Assembly: GCA_009733575.1 (NCBI GenBank)
Contig: ML769556.1
Location: 1-64,000 of the forward strand
Length of the DNA: 64,000 bases
Reading direction: 5' to 3'
Origin: Gymnopus androsaceus JB14
Lineage: Eukaryota; Basidiomycota; Agaricomycetes; Agaricales; Omphalotaceae
The translations under genes were made by a program, and so were the position numbers. A model generated the notes under the pieces. It had not been told where the DNA came from. It saw only the letters and a list, made by a program, of their open reading frames with translations, and did not search any database. Every line of letters begins with the position of its first letter. Position 1 is the first letter of the stretch. Shown in pieces: positions 1-11,983 of the stretch.

Positions 1-1784
1 ATCATTCATCCTCTAACAGCTCTTGACATTGAAGAGGCCTCCATTAAGGGAAATGCGGAAGTCGATGAAGTAGTTGTGGGTCCGCAAGGCCTTGATCTTC
101 GGGCTCGAGTCCATCGATTTTGGGAACGGGTCCGTTTGATAGCTGGTGACCAATTATCAATTGCCCGGCTGCGAGCATTGGAAGCCATTCGTGCTGGACA
201 AGAGGCAGGTTATGGAGGGTTTGGCTGGGGCGTATGGATTCCCGGACTCTTTCATGCCAAGATGGCTGATGTCCAAGGGTTTTTCACGACTCATTTCGGC
301 AAACCATCCTCTTCCATCCAAGATCCTGGTTCTCTTCACTTCCACAACACGCTCCTTGAACGCCTTCCTATCACTATTACCTCACTCCCAAATTTTCAGA
401 CCTGTCGCAGCTTAATATTTGTTTCCTTGTACGCACGCGTCCTCCACTGTCTACTCAAAGTTTCTGGAAAGGCTACATTGGCTGAGTATGCCGATTCCGT
501 GGGCTCATGGGACCAGCTTTACCACGATGTCGAGAGGATATACATCACATATACGGATGCTTCCGTTGTTGCAGAGCTTAGAAGTAAACGGGAACTTTTG
601 GGAAAGGAAGAGGGTGACATGGTATTCGAGAATGCAATTTTGTTTCTCCGAGACGCCTTGATTACCCGCGAGTTCACTGATGCAGTGAGAGCGGGAGACT
701 CTGGGCGCGTAATCCTTGTCCTCAAGATTTGGGCCCTAAGCTTCCGGGGAAATGGGCGAACCAAGTATGCGTATGAGATGCTTCATCTCATACATAATCT
801 TGAAAATGTTTGGCCACAGCCAGTTCGGTAAGGATTTATATTCCGACTCGAATTGATTTCAATACTAATCACAAGCATATAGCGATGCAGTTCTCAATAA
901 TTGGTTAATTAGTACCAATGGAAGGTCATTCCTCGAAGTGGATTTAATGCAGGAGCATTTGAATTACTGGATCAAGGTCAGTCCTTTATATATATTATGT
1001 TCGTAGGCTTACGGGGTAACAGGTATTCTATAAAGCTCATGGTAGCAATATGTCATGGCGGTGGCTTGCCATGATCACACCCTGCGTAAACGCATTGCGG
1101 GAACTGGCAAGGACAATGAATGACGCCCTAGGATACGATCAAGGCTCAAAACACACCTCTGTCGATCCCGTCAATGACATCCACTGTATTATGGAAAGTC
1201 TAGATGACCGTGGCACCTATGATTTAACCCTAGGCCGAGTATTGGAAGACGATCAGGAGGTCGCTGACGCGACCTCTGTTGGACTGCACAATACAATAAC
1301 AGGAACAAGCTGTCCATTGAATGAATTCAACAGTGCATGTTCCAGGCTTCAGCGACGGCGCCGCATGATACCTGTTGACATCGATGATGATATCCCACTT
1401 CCTGAAAAATCTCTGCCCACTACATTACCGCCCAATTCATCCTCATCATCTACTTCCAAATCTCCGAGTCCGATGCCTTCTACCTCACACATTCCCGAGT
1501 CCTTCGAAAATTCAGAAGTGCTAGGTAATGAAGATGAAGATGAGTCTCCGGATTGGGAGGATGATCTGTGCGGAGAACTGGAGACCCTATTGAAGGAACT
1601 AGAGACCGGAGGCGGGGAACCAACGTTGCAGCTGACCACTCCCGAGGATGTCAACCTGGATTTTGATGACGAGGCATTGTATAATCAGACTGACGACTTC
1701 CTAGATGAATCTCACGTTGATCTGGAGGAGGAGGAACCACTAGAAGCAGGAGGCGAGTCAGATATCTTCGAACAGGGACGGTGA
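1..1784 (+). CDS. DUF6589 domain protein, 3' part of gene
   Basis: The frame is open from base 1, so the 5' end lies outside the window. Exons are 1-827, 883-976 and 1023-1784 (introns of 55 and 46 bp, GT-AG; the first has a CTAAT branch-like site); 560 residues are visible. The order of motifs matches the DUF6589 family of basidiomycetes: AGDQLS, a GLFHAKM segment, DPGSLHFHN, then YEMLHLIHNLENVWP, DLMQEHLNYWIK, YKAHGSN, GSKHTS and a closing LQRRRR. The last 130 residues are acidic and Ser-rich, probably disordered. Family function is unknown; members are numerous and often found near transposable elements. No stop or frameshift is seen in the visible part. It is convergent with the SNF2 gene, with 813 bp between the stops. 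Confidence 0.86.
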
Positions 1785-2597
1785 AAACATGAAAATTGTG
1801 AATTCTCATTATTTTTCATTCAGTATTTCTCTCAAAAGCAGCTTGTTGAACTATTGACATATTTCTGCAATGGATGGTCTAATTTATTTGAAGGGATAGT
1901 GTTTCGACGACGTATGGAAAGCAAAACTGAGAATGAGCGCTAAGCGCAGAAATCGAAATTTCACCAAGTTAAAGTCACGAAAATGTGACTCTGTTAGTGA
2001 CGCGAGTTTGTTCCCAGTCCTTCGGTAGCCGCCTCAGCTGTTGACAGCGCATTTCAAATTTATTTGAAATAGGTGGCGACCGAACGGAACTGGCACCGCG
2101 AGTCTAAGAAAGCCGCTGCTCACATGTTGTCAGCGTTTCCACCACCGACTGGGCTATGTTATGTTATGTTATGTTATGTTAATAATGAAGAGGCGGCTAA
2201 ATAGCTTATCCGTCGTCTCGCTCCAAGAGGTTGTGCTGCAAATACAAATACTATGGACTCAGTGGAGCGGCTAATTATATAACATAACATAACATAGCCC
2301 AAGTCGAACGCGGTTTGGACACTGCAGTCGACGGCTAAATGTTGTCACCGCCGCTTACCCCATACTTTTTTTGCTAAACAGCAGGTGATATGTACAAGAT
2401 ATTGATATTTGCAATAGATGATATGTAGGATAGCGGTAATCTTTTTACAATAATGGTAATCTATGTACAAGGTAAGCAATACACAAGGCGCTGATCTATA
2501 CACAATGGTGGTAATCTATATACAATAGTGGTAATCTATACAAAATGGCTGTAATCTATGTACAACAGCGGTAAATCTCAAAAATTCATCAAAGCAT
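1785..2597. other. Intergenic region between convergent genes
   Basis: No gene is seen. It holds an inverted-repeat element (2146-2306) and degenerate repeats of about 27 bp built on GGTAATCTATATACAA (about 2440-2575). Half-sites of the CGGCTAAA palindrome lie near 2194 and 2333. Confidence 0.6.
2146..2306. mobile_element. Short MITE-like inverted-repeat element
   Basis: The arms read CGACTGGGCTATGTTATGTT on the left and its near complement ending AACATAGCCCAAGTCG on the right, about 30 bp each around a 100-bp centre. Both arms include TATGT microsatellite copies, so arm length may have grown by slippage. No clear target duplication is seen. Confidence 0.5.
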
Positions 2598-5500
2598 TCA
2601 ATACAAAGTTTTCTTGCCTCGGGCCACTTTCCCTCGGGCCACTGGGGGTTTCTTGGGAACATTGCTCATTGAAGGAGGGTCATCGGGAGACTGAGACTGT
2701 GATAACATGGGTCATGGTAAGTGCTTGTTCATGTCATCACTGCATTGACTTACTCGGACTCTTTTCCCACCACGCATTTTCTTATCTTTGACCGATGGAC
2801 CTGGTACATATGGCCCACGGAAAGCAGACATTGAGGAACTTCCCATGGAATCTTCTGCGGCAACGAAGTCAAACCAATTTTTTTCTGCACTGTCAGATGA
2901 TGTGGATGCCGTTGCTCTGGTTAAAGCACCCCCCACTTCACTCTCCATGACTTTAACAGTCTCTCTGGGGGAGCCAACGACCTCCTCAATGGGATCATCA
3001 GCCAAACCTGTGGTTGGAGAACTAGACTCCTCAATGGGATCATCAGCCAAACCAGCACTTGGGGATATAATGGTCTCCTCAATGAGAGAATTGCTCAACT
3101 GGTGAGATAACGGGTGGGGAATGCTGTCAATGATCGGAGTCTCGACAGGAGATTGCGGAGATTGCGGTGTCATTGGAGACAAAGCGGTACTGGGCAGAGG
3201 CAAATTGAGACCACTTGCAACCCCACCGCGGCCAACACTGATTGGAGTTAACCTGCCACTAGGAGGGGTGTTCTGCCGACTGACATCACTACTTGACCCA
3301 CCGCCTTGGTTGACGGTGATTATCGGGGATGGGTTGTTAGTATGCCCAAGCGGATCCCACCCAAAAGGTATGACAGAAAGATCCGCGTCATAGTTCCAGC
3401 TCGTCACCGCAGCATCCTTGAGCTTGCCATCCGGTCCCACCGCATCCACAAGAGTGGTATCGAGCATGGCATACAAATCATTGAGCGGCGGCGGAATCTG
3501 CTGGGACATAATCTCCGCAGAGAAGATAAAATCACCGATTGCTTTATCCGCGGGTGAGAGTGATTCCATACCCAGAAAATCCATGCCGGCGTTCATGTCC
3601 TGATCCATGGAGATGTGAGTATCTATCGCCGACTGCGCAGTTGATTGGGCTTCGTTTGAAGATGGCACAACAGAAAGGTCAATTGCAGCAGGCATCGGAC
3701 CTTGAGTAGAACTCGAAAGGTGGATTGCGGCTGACTCCCAACCTTGAGTAGAACTCAAACGGTGGATAGCGGCTGACTCCTGACCTTGAGCAAGGCTCGA
3801 AAGGTTCCCTGTCAGTGCTTCTTCGGATTTGGGGCGACTTTTTGATCCAGAGGCAGTGGGTGAGTCCGACATCATGGGATCTGCTGGTCCAGGTACCAGA
3901 GATCCAATCTTGGGCTTCTTTCGCGGTCGTGTCTTCACTGCAGTGGAGTTCGCTTTGGTTTTCCCTTTTCCTTTGCAGCTGCGGTTGCCTGTCACCTCCT
4001 CCATGTCACCTTCATCCTCGCTCTCGGAAACAACATTTCTGCCGCGTTTTTTACCTCTTTTCTTTGCGGGAACAACTGCTTCCTCATCAATGAGCGCTGA
4101 GCGGGTCTTGAGTGTCTGCCCAAGCCGAGACTGTGGGTTTTTGACAACACTAGGAAACTCCTCAACGACATCTTCTGGCGCATCACCGCCATTGAGATAC
4201 TCATCCTCTTCTTCAGCAGTCGCCTGTCCGGAAAGAATAGCCAAGGTCTCTGAGAGATGTTAATACTGTTAGTACTGCTACTTTGATTCATGTTAATCCT
4301 TACCTCTGTTACGATCAATGTGAAGGAAGTCAATCGCAAGTTCAAGTTTGCCCATGCCATGCTTGATAAGCAGTGATTCCACGGTATTGACACACACAAA
4401 CTGGAAGACAAACGTTTCGAGTGTTTGGCCACGTCTATGTATCCTGCCCTTGATTTGGTTAGCCAACACCTGTGACCAGGTTACATCCTGCGGGGAGAGA
4501 TGGATAAAATGTTTGGCAGTGATGGAAAGGGCAAAACTCACCGACAGAATCATGACGCGCGCCACGGTCAGATTGAGGCCTATTTGGCCGACTGAACTCA
4601 TCACCAAGAGATCAATGTCGGGGTCGTTGTTGAACCTATTGATTGCCTCCGTTCGGTCTTTCGGTGAAACGGCCCCACTGATAACGACAGTCCGAATGCC
4701 GATAAGTTCAAAAATCTTTGCTCCGCATCAGCTATCAATAATGTACAAAGTGGGTGGGATAGACTCACGTTCACCATATAATGGTGGAATTTTGTGAAGC
4801 AGGTGAAGAGCACAATTTTTTCCCGTGGAGTCTTCCGCTGAGAAGGGAGAATTGGCGTTGCCTGATATTGTCGAATGAGATCGGGGAGGCCGATTGCCTC
4901 AGTGCTGAGAATGGAGTCCTGTTTGCCGCGGCATTCCGCTGGTACCAACGCCTCTGGTCCTTGCGTGACCACTGTACGAATCGCTTCTACGGTACCCTTG
5001 AGCTTTGTGGCAGTGTCACCATTTAGCGCTACTAGGTCATAGTCCTGAGCGATCCACTTTTCCGGGTTCGGAAATGACACCCTCTGACGACCTAGAAGAA
5101 AGAAACGCTAAAAACAGCAAGTTCAGCGAAACGAATAGAGTGTTTAGCTGCGGCATTGAGCGCTCACGCCTAATTGGTTTGTATCAAAGTACTTCGCCTG
5201 TACCGTGTCGTCCTTGATTTCTTTATATGAATCATTCGCCTCGCTTTCCGTAACAGTGAGCGTGACCAAGACCTCAGTGTAGGCAGGCAGTTGCGCATTG
5301 AGATGTTGCCCGTTGTTGTCCAATGATGCATTTGAGCGCCGTATGGTATGCGGAAAAAGATGACGCTGAGCAACCTTGACCATGGTATGCGCGAGATACG
5401 CCGTAACACCGCCCGTGGTAGCGGCCGCCAGTGTTGTTGATGATCCCAGGGCAATGGCGTCCTGGTGTATCTGAATGGACGATTTGGCCTTAGCAATACG

Positions 5501-8031
5501 GATATCCCGCCCCATTTTCCTCATATCCGTTTGTTGGCTCCAGTCCATCGTCGGCGGTCGCACAAGGATAGCAAGATTGACGAGGTCCTGGATGCAAGTG
5601 AGAACAAGTTGTACACCGCAAAGATTGCACCATTTCTTACCTCAGCCTGCTCTAGAAGAGGCGTCGCAGTCATTAACACCTTCACCAGACACATCTCGAA
5701 AGCGGCGCAGACACTCCGCCAAAGCGCCTTTCCAGTCCTACATTCGTGTGCCTCGTCAACATGTATACTACCCCAGGAGAAGGAGTACAAGGTATGCCCG
5801 GGTTGCGTGTACTTGAGGCGGGGCATCCCATTTACATCCTTCTCAACGATCTTGGGCTCATTAAGGCGCAGCATGCGTTGTATAGCCTATAAAGTGGTTC
5901 AGTAAGATGACGGCTAAAAACTTTAGCCGTTTAGTTGTGCACTCACTGAGTGTGAGACCACCACGATGCGGCGGTTCGGTGGCATTTGAGATTTCCGAAT
6001 CCGATCCATGTCACTTGCCCACTTCGACGATGCGTTGTGAACAACCACGACATCCACCGCGTCATACCGAAAAAAACGGCGGATTTCTGACTTCCACTGA
6101 TCTACAAGGCTGTTGGGAACTACCACCAAATGCGGCGAGTCAGGAATCCCGTCATTGCGGGAGCCAAACGTAGGATCTGTACCGCCCAGTCAGTAACAGA
6201 TAAAAACTCTATCCGCGCATGTTGCTTACTGCGGAAACATCGTGGCAGAGACTCTCGACTCTCAACTCCCGATTCTTTCCACTTTTCCTGGATTGCGTAT
6301 AAAGACTGCAAAGTACCGATTGCAGCCATTGCACACATTGTTTTCCCCAATCCGACACCGTCAAATAGACACGTCCCTGGCACTTGACTCCATTTCTCCA
6401 CAAGAGCCGTGACAGAAGCAGGCGGAGTTCCGGAATGATGGATTTCCTCGAGATCTGCTTTCCCAGTGTTCCCGAGTTGCATGAACAGAGCCGCCACACA
6501 CGTTAGCTGATGCCATGCGATCTCCACAGGAGTACTGCCAGTAAACGGTTCTTCACCATTGGAATCCAAGGGAATGTCTGCGGGATCATCACATGTGTAG
6601 CGGCGGAAAACAGCCGGAACACCATTCTTGAACCCTAAGTATTCCACAAGCTCCATCCTGTCGTATTGTTGAAAGGCGCCTACTCCGATGTCTTGTCCTT
6701 CCGCCAGATAATCGTTTAGTACCGATTCCCACTCAGGGTTGGTGTAAATTGACAGAGCAGGCCCAAGTCCATCTCCATCCGTTCGTCCTACCCAAGTGTC
6801 CGCAAATTCAGCAAGCTCAATGTTAAAGTCTGTCAGATCTGCCCTTGTTGGCATTGGGAATCCATCTAACTGCTGCAGTGGAAGAGCTTCGGCAAGGCGT
6901 TTACCCATATCGACTGATGTAATGAGCACAGTTCATGTTGAAACTCAACGGCCGCAACTCACAAATTCGTTCATCTGTCTCACCACCCATATCGATCCCC
7001 GCCATCTTCCCAGTTTTGGATTGAACAACTCCCGCTAAGAAACCCGCTGCCATCTGGCAATACTCCAGTTTTTGCGCGTGCGGAGTCAGCTTCTCCCACC
7101 GGGCCATGATTGCCTTAGCGGCCCCTTCGTCCTTCAAGTCCACTTCAATTGCCATAACTTTAACGTCATTGGGCGAGCGGATTTGCCAGAGCAACGATTC
7201 ACGGAGGTTACTCAATTTAGTGAGCGCCGCTTTAGCTTTGCGGATTGTCAAGCCATGCGGAAGCTCCAAGGACGGAATTTTGACACCGATAGCATCCTCG
7301 GCGGCTTTAAGGTTTTGTTCGAGCTTGGTTGCCGCCCTTATCCGGTACTTTGAATGGGCATTGAGAATCGGCTGTATGGTAGCGTGCCACCATTCCACCG
7401 CTTGGTCGACAGGCAGACCCATATCGTCGAGTGCAGCGGCTCCGATGATTTTGGGGAGCAGAGTCTCGAGCTTTGTGTCCCACGATTTTGCTGATACGAA
7501 TCCTTTGACTTTCTGCGGGTCATTCTGATCGACATATTTGCTGAAATTCACCGGGTTAGTGTAGATCTCGCGAATGCCAAGAGATTGGCCATTGAGCTGG
7601 TCGACGATCTATGGGTACACATTACATTTGGACTCATAGGAACTCAAGCTACTCAGACGCACCGATTTATCAAAACAGCTGGCCCAGTCCTTTGATCGCG
7701 CCACCTGCAAAACGGCGGAGAGACCATTTGCCACCCAGTTGAATTTATCCACTTCTACTTTTCCGCTTATCTCTGACAAAGCTGTCAACTCCGACCTGAT
7801 CTTTGCCCAGTTTTCACCCCACTCGGCTTGATACTCAGGGGGACAGGCTTCATTCCAGAATGACACGACCCCAGCACGCTCAAAAGCTTTTAACAATGGA
7901 GTCTTTTCAACCATCTCGTCCTCTCCGGCATAAACCGTGGAGGTCTCAGTTAACTCGAGATGGGAGAAGGTTAACCGGAAGATATGAGATAATTTTTGAG
8001 ATGTAGTTGCATCCCTGTTCGTCGCAGGCAT
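2598..8031 (-). CDS. SNF2-family DEAH helicase/ATPase, intact, 11 exons
   Basis: Exons (minus strand) are 8031-7663, 7608-6963, 6913-6230, 6176-5947, 5886-5641, 5587-5168, 5083-4769, 4715-4542, 4487-4304, 4249-2754 and 2696-2598. All ten introns are GT-AG, 49-84 bp and in phase, giving 1620 residues with no stop. Motif I is DGVGLGKT (about residue 522), the Ia region VVPNSLVDQW follows, motif II is VDEAH (about 687), motif III MTATP (about 714), motif V SSVGQIGLNL (about 1008) and motif VI QIKGRIHRRGQ (about 1044). These are the SNF2_N and Helicase_C modules of a dsDNA translocase. Residues 1-500 are unfamiliar. Residues 1090-1620 are low complexity, with a basic KKRGKKRGR nuclear-signal-like stretch and a basic tail. 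Role inferred: chromatin or DNA remodelling in the nucleus; the substrate is unknown. Motif VI carries RRGQ where most SNF2 enzymes have RIGQ. Intron 4 contains the CGGCTAAA palindrome. Confidence 0.93.
5911..5929. repeat. CGGCTAAA/TTTAGCCG palindrome in SNF2 intron 4
   Basis: CGGCTAAAAACTTTAGCCG can fold as an 8-bp stem with a 3-base loop. It lies in the 60-bp intron 5887-5946. The same palindrome recurs upstream of the gene at 9262, 9439 and 9604. Confidence 0.7.
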
Positions 8032-8167
8032 TGCGAAATCCCGCTAGAGAAGTGCGCGTTAGTCATGGTTGTGCATTTTTCAGCATCGCTTGCTTTCCTG
8101 CATTGGACTTACCGTTCAATTCGGGTGCCTATGGGACTCGCTGCTTGTAGTATTGGGGTAGAAGCTA

Positions 8168-8315
8168 TTTTTGAGAGAGAGAAAGATGGTTGGGAGAGAG
8201 ATTGAGAGATGGTTGGGAGATAGAGAGGGAGATGGTTGAGAGAGATGGTTGAGAGAGAAAGAGAGATGGTTGAGAGAGAAAGAGAGATGGTTGGGAGAGA
8301 GAAAAAGAGAGATGG
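8168..8315. repeat. Polypurine minisatellite upstream of the SNF2 gene
   Basis: Tandem GAGAGATGGTT(G) units with AGAGAGAAA runs lie about 140-280 bp upstream of the helicase start codon. On the gene's strand this is a polypyrimidine tract, possibly part of its promoter or 5' UTR. That role is an inference. Confidence 0.75.
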
Positions 8316-8941
8316 ATCTGGTACGAGTTCAAGAGGCCATAAGCCGAACGCCAAGTTATTTGCACCATTTCCCGCGGTCAGCAGTCTCGTGTTAGGTGAC
8401 GCGGGCAAGTTTTGCTGAATGACATCATTATAATTATCTGATTAGATGTGACTCCATGTCTATCTATGTAAGGATGGCACTGCATGCATATTTCTATAAG
8501 TTTCTTCCAGCTGTTTAAAAAAACCTAAGCCATTTTGAATTTTGTTTAAGTTACGCAACGAATTCAATTCTGGTGGGGCTTGTGGGCGACTGAATAGCAA
8601 CTGAATGGAGAACTGTGTTAACCGATTTTTTTTTGAAGCGGCCTGGGTTTGTTTACACTGTTTATTCGTATGTATTACTTAAAAGACCTAGCCCAGGCAC
8701 AGCTAACAACCTATATATTTTTAATCTCGGAGAGCTCTTCATGACTCCGATGCAGTCTCGGAAATTACGGAAGAGATGTATTGAATTATTCTGTAGGCGC
8801 GCCCTAAATACCAAATACAGATAAAGAGGTGCCTCAAACTCGAAGGGGCATAGAATTATGCAAAACCCTGTAAACAGCTGTCAACAAGACTGTGAACTTA
8901 TGGAGAATACTCGAAGATAGCCTAATCCAGAAGCTTCGAGC
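8316..8941. other. Non-coding stretch
   Basis: I see no gene and no clear repeat here beyond scattered short similarities. Confidence 0.4.
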
Positions 8942-9115
8942 TTAGAGTCTGCTTGGCAACGGCATCTGGATTCCAGTTTCCATGATTTGAAATCAGCAGA
9001 AGTTACAGGTCGTGGGGTGAAATTTGGGTGACATTGGATTCGGCACCAACTGTAACTTCTGCTGATTACAAATCATAGAAACTACTGGCAGGTGCCGTTG
9101 CCGAACAGACTCTTA
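8942..9115. mobile_element. Hairpin MITE, about 174 bp
   Basis: The left arm begins AGAGTCTGCTTGGCAACGGC and the right arm ends GCCGTTGCCGAACAGACTCT. An inner arm pair (AGCAGAAGTTACA / TGTAACTTCTGCT) continues the foldback. It is non-coding and I could not assign a superfamily. Confidence 0.72.
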
Positions 9116-9133
9116 CACAGAAACTGCAGATTA

Positions 9134-9480
9134 ATTAACGAAGGTGAAAGATTTAGCCCAAATTTAGGTGTAGAAATACATGGATCTACTCTTCGTTCTT
9201 CGTTAATTATCATCATAATAAAGAGTTGTGAGTTGTGAGTTGTTAGGGTGCAGCACGAGGGCGGCTAAAATCTTTAGCCGCAGTGCTCTCAGAGAAATTC
9301 ACCCATTGTGAGAATTAACGGAGGTGAGAGATTTAGCCCAAATTTAGCAGTAAAAACACACGGAGCTACTCTTCATTCTTCGTTAATTATCATCATAAAG
9401 AGTCGTGAGTTGTGAGTTGTTATTGTGCAGCCCGAGGGCGGCTAAAATCTTTAGCCGTACTCTCAGCTAAAATTCTCCCA
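9134..9480. repeat. Tandem duplication of a ~175-bp block with palindromes
   Basis: Copies at about 9134-9306 and 9313-9480 share AGATTTAGCCCAAATTTAG, ATTATCATCATAA, GAGTTGTGAGTTGTTA and the palindrome CGGCTAAAATCTTTAGCCG. A third partial copy carrying the palindrome lies at about 9585-9630. No ORF. Confidence 0.75.
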
Positions 9481-9776
9481 CAGTAGAGTATATTGGTCAC
9501 ACATCGTAAGCGTTTTTGATTAGGAAATTTTCTATTGTTGGAGCATTTTCTATCAAACCGGCTAAAATGCTCTACTCTAAAATTTGTTGTCCCAGCCCAA
9601 GGGCGGCTGAAATCTTTAGCCGCAGTCTCAGCTGGTTGTTGCCGTGCTTGGCTCGCTATCCATGCTGTGGGCAGATAGCGATATCAAATAGCGCCGGTAT
9701 ATCCGAATAAGGTGGGACGCTCATGGCAAGTACAGGTGTCATCCGGATGGTTGGTCTGGCCAACGTACTTAAGATA

Positions 9777-10267
9777 CACACCAAAAGTGCAAAAAATCCA
9801 CTCGAATGAAATATTGATCGATTTGCTAATTTTCCATGTAAAAATCACTTATGAGTGAAACTTTGAGCAAAAAATAATCATTCAGTTGAGCTATCTATCT
9901 TAATGAAAATAAACTAATCAGTTGTGTATTAAGTTGAAACTGAAAAAATGACTGAAATATGTGCTACACTAGCAGCAAAAACAGGTGGACCCTCCAAGTC
10001 AGGTATTGAATCACAGCCAAATAAGATCTGGTTCTTCAGTAGGTTGCTGGGGGACCATCAGGTCTGGCTGCTAGTGTAGCTGATATTTCAGTCTTTTTTT
10101 CACTTTCAACTAAATGCTCAAATGATAAGTGTATTTTCATTAAGATAGATCGCCTGACTGAATGGTCATTTTTTGCTCAAAATTTTACTCATAAGTGATT
10201 TTTTACATGAAAGCTGGCAAATCAAGTAGTATTTCATTCGAGCGCATTTTTCTGCACTTTCGGTGTG
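9777..10267. mobile_element. Foldback element, ~490 bp with ~215-bp arms
   Basis: It starts CACACCAAAAGTGCA and ends TGCACTTTCGGTGTG. The arms pair almost to the centre, where GCTACACTAGCAGC and GCTGCTAGTGTAGC flank a loop of about 90 bp. ATA flanks both sides. Non-coding. Confidence 0.8.
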
Positions 10268-10313
10268 ATAGGGAAAACACAAACTCGACAAAGATCACAT
10301 GATCCAACATAAG

Positions 10314-11242
10314 TAGTGTTGCCGCGGCTCGGGCAAAATTTGGCTCGAGCTGGCAAGCCGAGCTGCTTTTGCCCAAGCCAAGCCAAGCTGCCAGCCGCAT
10401 TTACCTATCCAGCTTGCAACGGCTTATGAGAAATAATGAAGAAAAGAGCAAAGGTCAATGATCCCGAGGTACTCTGAGGTACTCTAGAGCCCTCATCGAA
10501 TCTCCCTACCACCAGAGCGGTGAGAAAAACATGCTCATCACACTGCGGCCAGGCCATAAAATATCGCGCGAAATACTCTAAGATAAATGTAATGATAAAT
10601 GATTAGAAAACCAATATGAATTTCTCATGAAAAAATGATGATTTCTTGTGTGACAACTACAACAAAATTACCCAAGAAATTTTTGACAATGGCACACAAA
10701 AATCATTATGTTTTGCACCTGAAAAATGAAGGCCGCTCAGCGCCTGGTGAGACCCGCAGAGCCGGTGAGCAGCCATTTTATTTTTCAGGTGCAAAACATA
10801 AAGATTTTTGCGTGCCATTGTCAAAGAATTTCTTTGTCGATTTCGTAGTAGTTGTCATGGGAGAAATCATCATTTTTTCATGAGAAATTCATATTGATTT
10901 TCTAATTGTTTATCATTACATTTATCTTAGAGTATTTCACATGATATCTTATGGCCTGGCCGCAGTGTCAATGAGCAAAACGCCGTCGACATCATCAAGG
11001 GACCAATTAGCGCCCATCATGTCAAACTTTACATTCTAATAACGACAAGTGCAAAAGTGATCCATTTCAAGTTCTTTCACCTTGTACATAGTGGAGAGGT
11101 AGATACAGTACCATCTAAACCCACCATTCCTTCTCTGGCGAGGTTTTTTCTGTACCAGCTTCAGATGGCTCAGCTAGAGATTTTCAAGCCGAGCTGCAGC
11201 TTCATGAGCCGGCTAGCGGCTAGCCGAGCCGCGGCAACACTA
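10314..11242. mobile_element. hAT-like non-autonomous element, 929 bp
   Basis: The ends are TAGTGTTGCCGCGGCTCG and CGAGCCGCGGCAACACTA. Flanking octamers are AACATAAG and AATGTAGG. The uninterrupted arm of the host element reads AATGTAAG at the matching place, so both are decayed copies of one 8-bp target duplication. TA-G termini and 8-bp duplications are typical of hAT elements. A foldback element lies inside. Confidence 0.72.
10532..10977. mobile_element. Foldback element with near-complete palindrome, 446 bp
   Basis: The arms begin TGCTCATCACACTGCGGCC and end GGCCGCAGTGTCAATGAGCA, pairing inward for about 200 bp to a centre near 10755. A 82-codon ORF (10635-10883) inside is a by-product of the arms. 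Confidence 0.78.
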
Positions 11243-11983
11243 AATGTAGGTGTCCAAATTTGGACAAATTCCTCAAGAAAATCAGAGAAAATCTTGTATA
11301 TAATGCTCCCCTCCCCTGGGATTGTGTACGGGACCTAGCATTTTGATATATAATGTCATATGTATGGAATCTCAGAGGAATAAGCTTCACAGTGTTATTT
11401 GGGTGAAGAATTAAACATACAGTCTGAAAATGAGCTAACTCTGTTAATAACTCCTTTAAAGATAGAATGTAAAGATATTTGGGTGTCTAGTAACATTCTA
11501 ATATGTGTATTCTACATTTCATAAGTCTCATATACCGTCCCAAGTGGGGGAAACATATTCTACAAGTTGATTTCTTGATTATCTTCTCATGAGAAAATTC
11601 TTGAAAAACATGTTAGGACATTCTCCTCTCCTCCAGGACTGTGTATAATACCTGGCATTTGTAGATATAAGTCCATAGATATGGTATCCAAGAGGGATAA
11701 GCAATCCACTCCCATTTGGTTGAGGAATTAGCTGTGCATCATCAAAATGAGCTGACTCTGCTAATAACTCTCTCAGACAGAGCATATAAGCAAGTTCAAC
11801 TAGATAGGTAGACTTTAGTATGTTCATTCTGAAATCACTAGGTCCCATACACAGTTGCGGAGGAGGGGTGCATTATATACAAGATTTTCTTTGATTTTCT
11901 CGAGGAATTTGCCCGAATTTGGACACTTACATTGGATCATGTGATCTTTGTTGAGTTTGTGTTTTCCCTATCTTACGAGTCTA

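Larger units (their letters stand above)
10268..11971. mobile_element. TIR element hosting nested insertions
   Basis: The terminal inverted repeats begin ATAGGGAAAACACAAACTC and continue through GATCACATGATCCAA, about 45 bp. The left arm is interrupted by a hAT-like element (10314-11242) after AACATAAG. Inner blocks at 11243-11340 and about 11840-11935 are also inverted copies (GTCCAAATT, CAAGATTTTCT). Blocks at 11290-11460 and 11590-11780 are direct repeats of each other. No coding sequence is recognised. Confidence 0.7.

Noticed and set aside
3121..4263. Plus-strand ORFs opposite the last SNF2 exons
   Set aside because: The minus strand has a continuous exon with in-phase introns; the plus frames are shadows.
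8109..8408. Repetitive Ser/Leu ORFs near the SNF2 promoter
   Set aside because: They are translations of the GAGAGATGG minisatellite with no gene features.
10635..10883. 82-codon plus-strand ORF
   Set aside because: It spans the centre of a foldback palindrome and reads the arms; no family resemblance.
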